From assembly GCA_024516155.1 (NCBI GenBank), contig JAJJXM010000047.1, positions 62,001 to 126,000 on the forward strand: 64,000 bases of DNA, read 5' to 3'. Position numbers and translations under genes: made by a program. Positions 47,868-58,439 of this stretch are shown here, piece after piece (positions within the stretch are counted from its first letter, which is position 1; every line of letters starts with the position of its first letter). The notes under the pieces were generated by a model. That model was not told the origin of the DNA and did not search any database. It saw only the letters and a list, made by a program, of their open reading frames with translations. Source of the stretch: Pyronema omphalodes (lineage: Eukaryota; Ascomycota; Pezizomycetes; Pezizales; Pyronemataceae).

Positions 47868-48839
47868 ATGTTTATCTCTACCTTATTTGCCGCAACGCTT
47901 TCACTTGGTTGCTTTTACTCACAAGTAAAAGCTACGTCGACTATCTTAAGCAATAGTGCTGGAAGCCCTGCTATACCCGTAAGCAACATTTTATCTCAAA
48001 TCGGATGGTACGGCACTACCATAACCACGGTCACCTCTACTGTTACTGCTGGTTGTAGTCCGACATCAACAAGCATGATGTCTTCCTCCGGACAGCAGGA
48101 TAGTTCCATGTATTACACGATGAGCAGTTCTTCAACGCACACTGACAGTTCCACAACTCACTTCGATGGTACCGGAACCTCGATGGTAATTTCTCCTACC
48201 TCTGATAAGGAATTGAGTTCTGCAATGCAATCAACCGGATCGGAACAGGCTTCTATGAGTTCAGAGATGTATCCAACTCCAACTGGTTCAGATTCCGGGA
48301 GCTCCATGTCGATGTCCATGACACTCCACAGCTCTTCGGCACCTTCGGGAATCACTACGATGTATTCTGAAAGCTCGGAGCTACTCACCATGACACCCAT
48401 GCCCTCAGGCGGCTCGGTAGTGATGACAGCTACAATGATGAATTCCAGCATGTCACAACCGGATCAGTCGATGACACAGAGCCAGTCCCAAACATCAATG
48501 GATTCTGAGATAATTGGTAGCACAGGTGGATACACGATGCCTTACTATGGAAACAGCACTTTGATGACGACTTTGTCCACAAAGTCAACACAGAGCTCGT
48601 CGAAGATCTACAGTTCAACGGAAACATTCGATGGGATTTCGACTAGTGATGCCGGTAGTGGAGGAACACCGACACAGACTCAGAATCGCTACACACCACC
48701 AGTGCTTGCGCCTACGATTGACTCTAGTTCTTTGGCACACCGTGTCAAAGCGGACGGAAAACTTGCCCAAGCATATTGGTGCGCTTTATTTGTTATTGTT
48801 GTCCTCGAAATTAGTGCGAATATGGCCAGTCTTATTTGA
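47868..48839 (+). CDS. Ser/Thr/Met-rich predicted GPI-anchored surface protein, 323 aa
   Basis: I start at ATG 47868 because it gives a clean signal peptide (MFISTLFAATLSLGCFYSQVKA). Residues ~40-290 are dominated by Ser, Thr, Met and Gly, with runs such as SMSMSMTLHSSS and MMNSSMSQ; dense Ser/Thr implies heavy O-mannosylation. A few cysteines (one at about 64, in AGCSPTS) are present. The C-terminal hydrophobic segment (WCALFVIVVLEISANM) may be a GPI signal or a membrane span. The Met content is unusual for a Ser/Thr-rich wall protein. It follows the PIR-type gene on the same strand. No enzyme domain is seen. Confidence 0.75.
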   Translation: MFISTLFAATLSLGCFYSQVKATSTILSNSAGSPAIPVSNILSQIGWYGTTITTVTSTVTAGCSPTSTSMMSSSGQQDSSMYYTMSSSSTHTDSSTTHFDGTGTSMVISPTSDKELSSAMQSTGSEQASMSSEMYPTPTGSDSGSSMSMSMTLHSSSAPSGITTMYSESSELLTMTPMPSGGSVVMTATMMNSSMSQPDQSMTQSQSQTSMDSEIIGSTGGYTMPYYGNSTLMTTLSTKSTQSSSKIYSSTETFDGISTSDAGSGGTPTQTQNRYTPPVLAPTIDSSSLAHRVKADGKLAQAYWCALFVIVVLEISANMASLI

Positions 48840-49422
48840 TGGAGCCGTTTTGTATGTTTTCTTATTTTTGAGATGTTGTATGGCGCTCTGGTTATTACTT
48901 TGTGGGTTAGTAAATGACGTAGGAGCGCAATGTTTTTTTCTTGGAGTTGAATATTAGGCGAAAGGTTTGTCAGATTTTGTGCTCAGGTTAGTTGTTTTGT
49001 ATTCAAGGGTTAATGGTCGGGCAGCTTTGCGTTATTTCTAATTTTTGACAGGTTTTGGAATTACTGTACCATCGTTTGAGAGACTGTGTTGTATTTTGAA
49101 GACCTTCTTATGACTATTGATAGACGAGATTAGATTGAATATAATTGTTATTTTTATTGACTTTGTTGTGCATTGTAACTGTGAGACTGTGCATTTCGAT
49201 TTTTAAACATAGTTCGCAATCGTGACTGGCGCAGTAATCATGGAAACTCACGCAGTAAATAACTTATTGAATCAGGTTAGAGAGGTCCCAATACTGCATT
49301 AGCGCTACATTCACATAGCAGCAGGATTCCTTCATGATACCATCCATTCCACCCAACATCATAGCATCCAATCTTCCCTCCTTCCACATCCATCTTTCCA
49401 CAGCACCCCCAAGCAGTCAAAA
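48840..49422. other. intergenic region / promoter of the next gene
   Basis: 580 bp, AT-rich, followed by a C-rich CACCC tract just upstream of ATG 49423. No gene seen. Confidence 0.4.
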
Positions 49423-50364
49423 ATGCACCCCCCATCACAACTCACTCTATATCTCTACTCCGCAATAATTCTATATCTATCCCTATCCACCAGTGCTTCC
49501 AATACTCCCAATCCCAGCCTGAATCATCATGAAACTGAGATTAGTAAGTCATCCCTTCCCCCCCTCTTCAAAAAGCAGCGACATCCCCCCCCCCCCCCCC
49601 CCCCACGATATACCAGTGCTATCCCAGAGCCAGCAACATCACAGGGGCAGCAATATTCCAGGGCCAGCAACATCCCAGGGACCAGAGCTAACCCTGATTC
49701 CCCAGCAACAGACCTATCCAGAAAACTAATCAAGCGAGACCACTTCGATGATTGGTTCCGGGACTTTGCGGAGTCTATTGCGAGGGTTGAGAGTTCGGTT
49801 ACAGGGGCTTTACGGGGGGAGGGGGGAAGGAAAACTAAAGGCAGTTCCAGTTCCGAAGCCAGTTCCGAAGCCAGTTCCGAAGCCAGTTCCGAAGCCAGTT
49901 CCGAAGCCAGTTCCGAAGCCAGTTCCGAAGCCAGGGCCAGTTCCGAATCCAAGGCCACGGCGATGGCTACGGCGACAGCGGCAAGGGCAATGAAGGCGGC
50001 GGGGGGGTTAGAGGGACTAGAGGAGGCAGGGGAGGCAGAGGAGGCAGGGGAGGCAGGGGAGATTGGGAAAAGGAAAAGGAAGAGGAATGCTGGGGTTGAA
50101 GTTGATGTTACCACAACGACGACCACAACGGCGGAGATGGTGCATGGGAGTTTACGGACTGGAGCTGTGGCGGGACCTGTTGAGACTGGGTTGATGGATA
50201 CACGGACTCCACAGAATTCACAGACTTCACAGGCCAGCAAAGAGAAGGAGAAAGTGATATTACGGGAGGAGGTGGGAGTTATGAATGAGGCTGTTTTGTT
50301 GATTCCTAGGTTGGTTGGGGCGGGGTTGGGGGTGTTGGCTTGGGTGTTTGTTTGTTTTCTCTAG
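49423..50364 (+). CDS. predicted secreted/GPI-type protein with SSEA minisatellite, 313 aa
   Basis: ATG 49423 opens a signal peptide (LTLYLYSAIILYLSLSTSAS). A Pro/Ser region follows, then Kex2-like LIKRD and a conserved-looking helix (HFDDWFRDFAESIARVESS). After that come seven SSEA repeats from a 12-bp minisatellite, an Ala/Gly/Glu stretch, a basic KRKRKR site, a Thr run, and a hydrophobic C-terminal 20 residues (LGVLAWVFVCFL) that could be a GPI signal. The unspliced frame is open, but an 84-nt in-frame intron (49544-49627, donor GTAAGT) is possible; it would remove a C-run-encoded Pro tract. Length variation is expected at both the C-run and the minisatellite. Confidence 0.62.
   Translation: MHPPSQLTLYLYSAIILYLSLSTSASNTPNPSLNHHETEISKSSLPPLFKKQRHPPPPPPPRYTSAIPEPATSQGQQYSRASNIPGTRANPDSPATDLSRKLIKRDHFDDWFRDFAESIARVESSVTGALRGEGGRKTKGSSSSEASSEASSEASSEASSEASSEASSEARASSESKATAMATATAARAMKAAGGLEGLEEAGEAEEAGEAGEIGKRKRKRNAGVEVDVTTTTTTTAEMVHGSLRTGAVAGPVETGLMDTRTPQNSQTSQASKEKEKVILREEVGVMNEAVLLIPRLVGAGLGVLAWVFVCFL
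49585..49604. repeat. poly-C run, 20 bases
   Basis: Twenty consecutive C. It sits inside the predicted gene at 49423, within the region that a GTAAGT-started in-frame intron could remove. If it is retained it encodes a proline run, so slippage would shift the reading frame. Confidence 0.9.
49853..49940 (+). repeat. 12-bp minisatellite (AGTTCCGAAGCC), seven copies
   Basis: Near-perfect tandem array of a 12-bp unit encoding SSEA. A multiple of three, so length changes keep the frame. Confidence 0.9.
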
Positions 50365-51056
50365 GGGTTGTGAAGGGGTATGGGGGTTGATTGTATTTTT
50401 TATGTATGAATTATGGGGTTATGCATTATGAATTATGAATTATGGATTATTGACTATGGGGTTAAGGGTTATGGGGTATGTGCTGGGTTGTAGTATGGTT
50501 ATTGCAAGATGCGGGTTAGAATTACGATTAGGATTAGGATTAGTTTAATTTTTTGTAAGGGTTAGGGGAAAGTATACTATAGCTCTTTAATAAAAGTTAC
50601 GGTATTATCAATATCAAACGTTTTGGGGTTTATTATATATTTCAGCGATTACAACCGGCAAGTTTGGGGTCGCTATCAAGTATCAACGACCAAATGTGTG
50701 ATTGTTGATTCAAAGTCCTTTATTCAGATTCCTTTATTGATTCCCCCCTTTACTCGCTCATTGATTCCCCATTTATCCCCCATTTATCCCCCATTGATTC
50801 CCCCTTTATTCCCCCTTTATCCCCCCCCCCCCCCCCCCCCCCCGGTGCTTTTTCATACCATACTTTTCCATATCCTATCCAAAAAATCATTCCCAAAAAT
50901 ATTCATACCAAAAAACAAACTCCAACTCCTGCAAAAAAATAAAAAGCCCTTAAACAAAAGAAAAAATGGTGTCAACCAGTGATGCCATCACAAACATCCC
51001 CTTTACTTCCTTGACTCCCTTGGTTCCCGTGGTTCCCTTGGTTCCCTTACTTCCCG
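50365..51056. other. convergent intergenic region with ATTAT-type repeats and a poly-C run
   Basis: Contains AATTATG-type short repeats (about 50405-50455), TTATCCCCCA-type repeats (50740-50820) and 23 consecutive C at 50821-50843. No gene seen. Confidence 0.6.
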
Positions 51057-52634
51057 TCAACTCAAATAATCCTCGACCATCATATCAACCGTCGCCTTCT
51101 TAACCCTCTTTTCCGTAATCAACATCGCCTTCGGAAGACCAGTGGAAGCATTTTCCTTATACAATTGATTCCTCAACATAACAGCCAAAGCACGACCACA
51201 TCCCCAAGCATTAACCATACCCTCACCCGAGTAGGCACCACAAACCCATTCCATTCCCGTTCCTCTTTTTCTTCCTCCAGCGACCTTTTCAGGAACCTGA
51301 CCCACCCACGGTAGAGCATCCACCGAAATACCAATAGTTCCAGTCCAAGCATTTTCCAGCAGCGTACCTTTTACCGCATCTGGAAAAATGGCCGGTAACA
51401 AACCCCCCAGATATGCCGCTTCATAAATCGTATTTTGATCATCCCTTGCATTTCCCAACGCATCCAAACCCTCCGCAGGACCCCTTGCGAATCCACCTCC
51501 TAGCATGTATGTTCCATTTTTTCGGATAGTAAGATAATCCAGACCCTTTTTCCAGCAGAAACACCAGCTTCTATTTGATTCTCCTGGTAGGCTGGCGCCT
51601 TCTGGAAGTAGGCGTTGACTGGTCATTTGTGCTCGTGCGGCTATGATTCTGCCTTTTAGACCTGGGAGGAGCCGCGTGATGTGGCCGTTGGTCGCGTGGA
51701 CTACGTGGGTGGCTTTGATGGTGGCGCTGGAACCGGTGAAGGTGAAGACGGAGTAGGGCTGTAGGGGGGAGATGGGGCGACGCCAGGCGTCCACGGGTGT
51801 GCCTTGGATAGTTTCGATGGGGGTGTTGGTGTGTAGGGAAAGAGAGGGGTAGGTGGTGAGGAGACGTTGGTAGAGGTGGGTGATTAGGGTGTAGGAGGAT
51901 AGGGCGCCGGCTGTGGAGGTGATGCAGCCACATGCTGTTGTGAGGTTGAATTTCTGGGGGGTAATTTAGTCAGTATCTATAATTTCACAAATCATGCTAG
52001 ATGGAATACAAACAGTTTGTAAATCAGCACCTTCCCAAGTTCTCCATCTCCCCTTTTCGTCGGGAAATGCATCTAACCATTCCCTTAGCCTTTGCTGGGC
52101 CTTTACCCATTCCTCTGGTTCACAATAAACATCCACCGTTTCCAGCTCCCTCGCTTCCGCCAGTTCCGTTAAACCCTCTTTCTCCGCCAACTCTAACAGA
52201 TTCTTCAAATGCGCCATTCTGAATCTAACCACCTCATCCGCTTCAATCCTTCCAAACCGTTCCACTAAGCGCGCCCATTCATTATACGCACTTTCCTTGA
52301 CATGACCCCCATTTCTTCCAGTAGCACCAGAGCAAAGTTCCCTAGCCTCGAAGATTGCAATTCTTGGTTTCGGACCATCTTGCTGGAGGAGGTGGTAAGC
52401 TATGCTACAGGCTGTGATACCGGAACCAATTATCAGCACGTCGACTTCAGTGGGGAAGTCCTCGGAGGAGAAGTTTGCGAGGGGAGCTGCGGGGGTTTGC
52501 CAGGCGCTGAGGGTTGGGGAGGCGACGGGTTTTCCGGGGGCGGTGTTGAGTCGCTGTAGGAGGCTGGTGTGGGAAAGTTTCATGGCGCGGAGGTATTTGC
52601 GGGATTCGGTGAGGGAGGAGATTATGCTGCCCAT
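51057..52634 (-). CDS. FAD-dependent oxidoreductase, DAO family, 2 exons, 505 aa
   Basis: D-amino-acid-oxidase-type (DAO superfamily) flavoenzyme, of the type oxidising amines or amino acids with FAD. Exons are 52634-52014 and 51953-51057, separated by a 60-nt intron (51954-52013) whose donor GTTTGT is slightly unusual. They join in phase 0 (1518 nt). The dinucleotide-binding fold is clear: VLIIGSGITACSIAYHLL (G70, G72), an acidic residue ending the second strand (IAIFEAR, E96), then SGATGRNGG (about 102-110), typical for the group. The C-terminal FAD-contacting part has GISVDALPWVGQVP and GAYSGEGMVNAWGCG. No signal peptide or SKL end is seen. Specific substrate unknown. Confidence 0.87.
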
Positions 52635-54562
52635 GATGGGTAGCTGTAGGTTGGTTGGTGGGGTGCTTTATGTAGAGTGGAATGTTGAGTGCTGAGTGCT
52701 GAGTGCTGGGTGAAGGAATTTTGATGATGGGTGGTGGGTATATATGTGTGTGATCTGTATTTAGATTCGCGATTCCTTGTGCCGTCCCGTGCAGTCCCGT
52801 GGAATTACTGTGTCAGAATACGAGCCGAGGCGGATAGCAGACTGTGGTATGTAGTTATGGTTGGGTTGTGTGTATGGGGAGGGAGGGAAGGAGGGTATTA
52901 AGTATCAGATCAGATCTGAGCTGAGCTGAGTGAGGCATGGCTTAAGAAGTCTCTCCCCTCTGTCTGTCTGTATGTAGCATGTACTATCCACGCACGCAGG
53001 TCTGGCCGGATATGTCGATGCTCGTCGTCTTGCTGCATAATTTTAGGATTGGACGATAGGATCGATTGGAAAAGGTTCGACGTTGGTGCGGTAAAAGGTT
53101 TACAGGGATTTCCCATACATACATATGCACAGGGAAGGCTGGGGCTACAAAATGCTGCATATGAATGAGTTCGCTTAGCGAGGACCAGGGTTTATCGAGG
53201 CGAAAAATAGGTTCGTGTCACTATGACGCTAATGCTACTTAGCCGATCTTTTACAGGGAAAAGAGAGGCACAGGGAATCAGGGATCGCCAGGCTTGATTC
53301 AACTGCTTTCGTTCATTGAGGTTGAATTTCAATCGTTCATCTTATCGTCTCAAGAATATTCGTGACTGCTGATACTGATTTCAAAGTAACTGAAGAAAAA
53401 GCAGCCAGCAAAGCTAATAAAAGCTAGCTCAAACAACGACCTCCTACATATACATATGTAGCACCATCTAGAAGCAGTCCTTCATTTCCTCTCACTCGGG
53501 CTTAGCCTTGTAGATCATCAATTTAACACCGGACAGATTTCCAAGAGCCAATTTTCCAACTGAAATTTTGCTAAGGTTTCGAGTTTACTTCAACTCATCT
53601 CAATCCCATCTCGTAAGTAAGGACGTAAGAAGGAATGAAGGAAGTAAGGGAGACATGCACGTAGCACATATGGCGAAGAAAAAAAAAAGGATTTTTCACG
53701 TCCCAACTACATACGCCGTACGGTACCCAACAGCGAGTAATTTACGACGCGAATTTTTAACTATGCACGTATGTATGGTCCATATGTATGCGGCCGCCGG
53801 AATTTGAGACCGACCATAAAGCTTGGTATTCTAGCACCGTACATAGCACCGTAGCACCGTATGTAGCACCATCCGTACGTAAAAGCTTGGTCAATTCCAC
53901 CATACATAAAAGTGAAGCAGCGGCGCCGGGTTGAGCCGTAGCCGTAGTTTTCAGCCCCTCTCCTCTCTCCTTCACGGGCGATATTTTCCTCATCTCTTTT
54001 TTTTCATTATTTGACGCGTACGTAGTATGTTGACGCGTCTAAGACTTTGGGTTCTATCTTTATCCTCTTTATCCTCTTGATCCATCATGTTGTAGGTGGT
54101 TATCAGTAATCAGGATAGGTACGCGTAACGTACGTATATACACATGTTCTATGATGGAACGTGTAGCTTTTAGTTTTGCTTTTGGCATTTGGCATTTGGC
54201 ATTTTCTAGATATCGCAACGCATTGGAATTAGGATGCAAGAAGTAGGAAAGCTTGTCTATAATCTCTAGTCTCTAGTCTCTAGCCAACCTATATACCCCG
54301 CCTCAATTCGATAAGAAATCACAAGCATCATCAAGCATCATCAAGCATCATCAACCTATCAAACGCACTCATTAAAGGAAAAAAAAAAATAACACCATAG
54401 GATACGGAGATACTCCGTCGGTGCTCCGTCGGTGCTCCGTAGATGCGTAGTCTGTATACATAGACACATCAAAACCGACTATGTACAGTATGTAGGCACA
54501 TAACAGAAGCCCGCGTGATACCCGACCAACCGCCAGTAAGATACCCGGGGGGGGGGGGGTAG

Positions 54563-54627
54563 CATAAGTACGTAGCATAAGTACATAGCATAAGTACATA
54601 GCATAAGTACATAGCATAAGTACGTAA
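54563..54627. repeat. GTAGCATAAGTAC-type tandem repeats, about 5 copies
   Basis: Imperfect tandem array of a 13-bp unit (GCATAAGTAC followed by ATA or GTA) in an intergenic region. No function inferred. Confidence 0.7.
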
Positions 54628-55305
54628 CTATATAGCGTATTATTTCAGTTCCTGCCGCTGCTTCTATCTCTACGTATGTACATACAAGCGATTGTGTGCT
54701 TTGTGGCCGGCCTTCGGCCGGCCTTCACAGTTACAGTCTGTCGCCATTGTTGTCGCTTGGACTAGGTGTAAAGTGCTGATTAGTACCGAACCCGTTTCTG
54801 TCACAACCTTTATAATGCAGGCGCATCGCATGCACAGAAGAGCCTGTCAAATGTTCCTAGTGAAATGACAAAAAAAAATGATTAAATATGGCGCTGCAGA
54901 GGGAAGTTATGGCAGCTTGAAGTAACCTGGAATTTAGATATATAATCTATAGAATAAAAATTCATTCGCTAAGCAGAAGCGGTCTTTGATAACCAATATT
55001 TCCAGTGGTAAAATCAGCATTATCCTCTAAAACTACCAACCGTGCATGTTGCATCTGTCAGACACGAGAAATACTTGTGTAATCTTGAGATGATGAATGG
55101 TGATGCAAACCAACGTCAGTTCTTCACGGCTGTTAAAAGTTGTGAAATTGGCCGTGTGAATGGGAATCGAAATTGACTCAACAATTTATAGAGCGAACGG
55201 TGGTTGAAAGGCAAAATTTATTCTGGGTAGGCTAAATAATGTTTCTGCTCGTAATGAATCGCTTTTTAAAATTTCTATTTCATCCATGATCAGGAATAGT
55301 CTCTT

Positions 55306-55357
55306 ACTCGTGCCTAAGGATGGCGGCGCTGACGCGCCGCCATCCTTAGGCACGAGT
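55306..55357. repeat. perfect 24-bp inverted repeat with 4-base loop
   Basis: The left arm 55306-55329 is exactly complementary to the right arm 55334-55357 with loop TGAC. The arm is GC-rich (contains GGATGGCGGCGC) inside AT-rich DNA. As DNA it can extrude a cruciform; as RNA it would form a very stable hairpin. It resembles neither a known transposon end that I can name nor a gene. Confidence 0.9.
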
Positions 55358-55735
55358 GTGTAGGTCAGTTCATGAGTTCACATGTCGAACGGTGTCTTCT
55401 TAACAGAGAAGGACTCCGATAGAGGCTACAGGTAGTTCCGATGTTGAGGCGAAAAATATTATCTAGTATGCAGGGTTCTCATAGAGAACTTCAGTACTCC
55501 ATGAGGGCATCGGACCACGGTGCTACGTATTATCAAACATAAAGAATCTAAAACTCCATATCTCTAACTGAGTCACTGCAGTTGTTTTCAATGTTTACTG
55601 GATCATATCAAAAGAACGTTCGATACACGTTCAAGGTGACATTTCCTCAAGATATATCTGAAAACATGTGCCCGATATTTTTTATATGATTTCAAAAATT
55701 GATTTATTTCAATATATGTACATTTGCAGTGGGAC

Positions 55736-56474
55736 GAAAAAAGAGAAAGAAAAAGAGAAAGCAAAAAGAGAAAGCAAAAAGAGAAAGTAAAAAGAGAAAG
55801 CAAAAAGCGAAAGCAAAAAGCGAAAGCAAAAAGCGAAAGCAAAAAGCGAAAGCAAAAAGCGAAAGCAAAAAGCGAAAGAAAAAAGCGAAAGAAAAAAGCG
55901 AAAGAAAAAGCGAAAGAAAAAAGCGAAAGAAAAAAGCGAAAGAAAAAAGCGAAAGAAAAAAGCGAAAGAAAAAAGCGAAAGAAAAAAGCGAAAGAAAAAA
56001 GCGAAAGAAAAAAGCGAAAGAAAAAAAAGCGAAAGAAAAAAAAGCAGAAAGAAAAAAAGAGACAGAAAAAAGAAGAGACAGAAAAAAGAGACAGAAAAAA
56101 GAGACAGAAAAAAGAGACAGAAAAAAGAGACAGAAAAAGAGACAGAAAAAGAGACAGAAAAAAGAGACAGAAAAAAGAGACAGAAAAAAGAGACAGAAAA
56201 AAGAGACAGAAAAAAGAGACAGAAAAAAGAGACAGAAAAAGAGACAGAAAAAAGAGACAGAAAAAAGAGACAGAAAAAAGAGACAGAAAAAGAGACAGAA
56301 AAAAGAGACAGAAAAAAGAGAAAGAAAAAAGAGAAAGAAAAAAGAGACAGAAAAAAGAGACAGAAAAAAGAGAAAGAAAAAAGAGAAAGAAAAAAGAGAA
56401 AGAAAAAAGAGACAGAAAAAAGAGACAGAAAAAAGAGACAGAAAAAAGAGAAAGAAAAAAGAGAAAGAAAAGAG
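55736..56474. repeat. 0.74-kb polypurine minisatellite, ~13-bp unit
   Basis: Tandem array of about 13 bp units built of A and G with sparse C: AAAAAGCGAAAGC first, then AAAAAAGCGAAAG, then AAAAAAGAGACAG and AAAAAAGAGAAAG variants, with occasional 12-bp members. The frame rotates with each unit, and all frames on both strands stay open (Lys/Arg/Glu on one, Phe/Leu/Ser on the other). Hence the long open frames here are artefacts of composition. Confidence 0.85.
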
Positions 56475-57741
56475 CGCAAGACTAAGAAAATATACAAACC
56501 CACTGAGAATGTTTCCTCCAATAGCTTCCCTCCAGCCCCCATCGGCAATGTTTCTGGCCTGAAATGTTAGATAAGTTTCATTGTAGTTCAGAAAAAGCAG
56601 CGGGAAAAGTATGTTAATACGGGTGGAACTCACCTTTTTACCTGTTACTGTTCTGTTTCACATGCTACTGCTCGTCAGTTCATTGTTTTCAAGAAGAAGC
56701 ATTGGGGAAAGCATGTTACCATAGGTAAAAACTCACCTTTTTTTTTTTTAATACGGCAGTCGCATCAAGCAGTGGCTACAGGATTCGAAATGGACGGTGG
56801 AATCGTCTTATTTTATAGATGCCAACTGCAATGCGAGCGCCCTGCTACTTTCCCAAGCAGAATTGCGATGTCTGTAAATGCTAGAAACATTTAGAATGCC
56901 ATCGACCTCAAAAACAGGTTTTCGGCGACTGCGCAGTTCCCACCTCGCTTCGTTGCAATGCCCATTGGCTACTGCACGATCCGGGTAACCTGGCGTGGTT
57001 GCGAAGGTTGCCGAGATGCATCAGAGATGCATCAGAGGTGCTTCTAGTGCCAGGTTTTCGTTCGCGGTACAAAACCACCATTGGCCATCACACCCTGGTT
57101 CGCTGATCTTTTCCATTACAGGTTGTTACACAGAACTGGAGATTATAATTATTTAGATATGTGTACAAGTTCATCCATGAACATTCATATTTTCCAGACC
57201 CATATGAAAAAAAAAAGGTTATCGAAGCTTCGCAGTGCGAGGTTTTGCTTTGCTGCCGGAAGAGTATATGTAAAGGTGCAGATGGACCATGTTCCATGAT
57301 ATTAAGACTTATGAACCGATACCAGCTACCAGATACCAGCTACCAGCTTCAAAACGCAGTAAAAATCCGAAATAGCATGCCGGTATGCCGGTACACTAGG
57401 AACTTAAGGATCACATATATATCAAATTACAGCGGAACAATAACATTGTATGTAGCAAGAATTGGGACAAGTTGTGGTTATTTGATGGGGGAAACTGAAA
57501 TATATGGGCTTTCAGTCATGATGCATCAGCAGCAACCTGGTATCGTGCGTGGGATAGATATATCATTCTCACCTCACCCGCACCCGCACCCGCAACCGCA
57601 ACCGCAATCACAATATCAAATATCAAGTATCAAATATCAAATATATGATAAACTCATTTATTCATTTATCCATAATTCATAACTCATTACAGCCCCCCTC
57701 CCACCACCACAATTCCAGCCATATCATTCCCCAACACATCC
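56475..57741. other. intergenic region, no gene supported
   Basis: Contains AGATGCATC repeats (57015-57040), CCAGATAC and CAACCGCA-type short repeats and CACCCG repeats (57575-57605). The 173-codon frame at 57161-57682 is formed from these and is not supported. Confidence 0.4.
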
Positions 57742-58079
57742 CTACTTATGCTTATGCTGACCCTTCTGCTGGTTCTTTCCCTGATGACCCTGTGGAGCAC
57801 CTCCGTTGGCGTGTGCATCACCTGCGGCCTGGGAGCGGCCGGAGGTACTGTGTGCGCCTGTGTCGCGGCCGTTGCCGGTCTGTTGGGTGGGTTAGTTGGG
57901 GTATAAGGGTGGTGGGGGGGGGGGGTGGGGGGGGGGCGGGGGGTGATATGGGGGGGATATGGGGGATGGGGGGGGGGGGGGGGGGGGCTGGGGAATATGG
58001 GATGGGTAATACGAACATGAGAAGCGGTAGTAAGAGCGGAGTGCTCCTTAGTGAAGGGCTTAGTCTTTCCGTGAGGCAT
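57742..58079 (-). CDS. small basic hypothetical protein, 2 exons, 66 aa
   Basis: Exon 1 58079-58017 encodes MPHGKTKPFTKEHSALTTASH. Intron 57880-58016 (137 nt) starts GTTCGT and ends AACTAACCCACCCAACAG, a textbook branch site and acceptor. Exon 2 is 57879-57742. They join in phase 0 to 201 nt. The peptide is Gly/Gln/His/Lys-rich and hydrophilic, ending KGQHKHK. It is too short to be seen as one ORF because the intron, packed with C/G homopolymers, interrupts it. No family recognised. On the minus strand it lies alone in a gene-poor stretch. Confidence 0.6.
57914..57987. repeat. G-run cluster within an intron (up to 20 G)
   Basis: Several runs (12, 10 and 20 G, separated by single other bases) read on the plus strand; they are C-runs within the intron of the minus-strand 66-aa gene. 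Potential quadruplex or slippage site. Confidence 0.9.
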
Positions 58080-58389
58080 CTTGTAGTAGTTTTAAAGTTT
58101 TAAAAACTTAAATCTTAAATTTTAAGTGTTAAATCTTAAAGATTTATGAAATAGAAAATAGAACTTAAAATATTCGTTTGTTATCGTAACTTATCGTGAT
58201 TTATCGTGATAATGATGATGATGAGAAGTTGAAATCAGAAGACGGGTGATGTTTTTTATACCCCTTTCCATCACTGCTGATTCTTGTTTTCCATCTTCAG
58301 CTTCGAGTCTAAGACTTCAAGCCTCCAAGCCTCTAAGCCTTCGAAAAAGAAAAAAAAAAAGGGAAAAAAAAAAAACGAAGAGAAGATGA

Positions 58390-58408
58390 TCCAAGTTACG
58401 ATCCCTGT

Positions 58409-58439
<31 letters not shown>

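Larger units (their letters stand above)
52635..55735. other. gene-free region rich in simple repeats
   Basis: Contains 7-bp repeats (GAGTGCT at ~52685-52712), TAGCACC and GTACGTA-type motifs (53770-54130), AAGCATCATC repeats (~54320-54355), CGGTGCTC repeats (~54410-54440), two adjacent FseI-type GGCCGGCC octamers (54705-54723), a run of 13 G (54547-54559), ATAAGTAC repeats (54563-54627), and a perfect hairpin at 55306-55357. No protein gene is supported. Confidence 0.55.

Noticed and set aside
49527..50240. 237-codon minus-strand frame
   Set aside because: Antisense shadow of the SSEA-repeat gene (Ala/Glu/Leu/Ser translation of the minisatellite).
55699..56633. Several 250-310-codon open frames on both strands
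   Set aside because: All lie in the ~13-bp polypurine minisatellite; no stop codon can arise from its units, so open frames are a consequence of composition.
57161..57682. 173-codon plus-strand frame
   Set aside because: Made from short direct repeats and a C-rich tract, without start context, splice sites or codon character.
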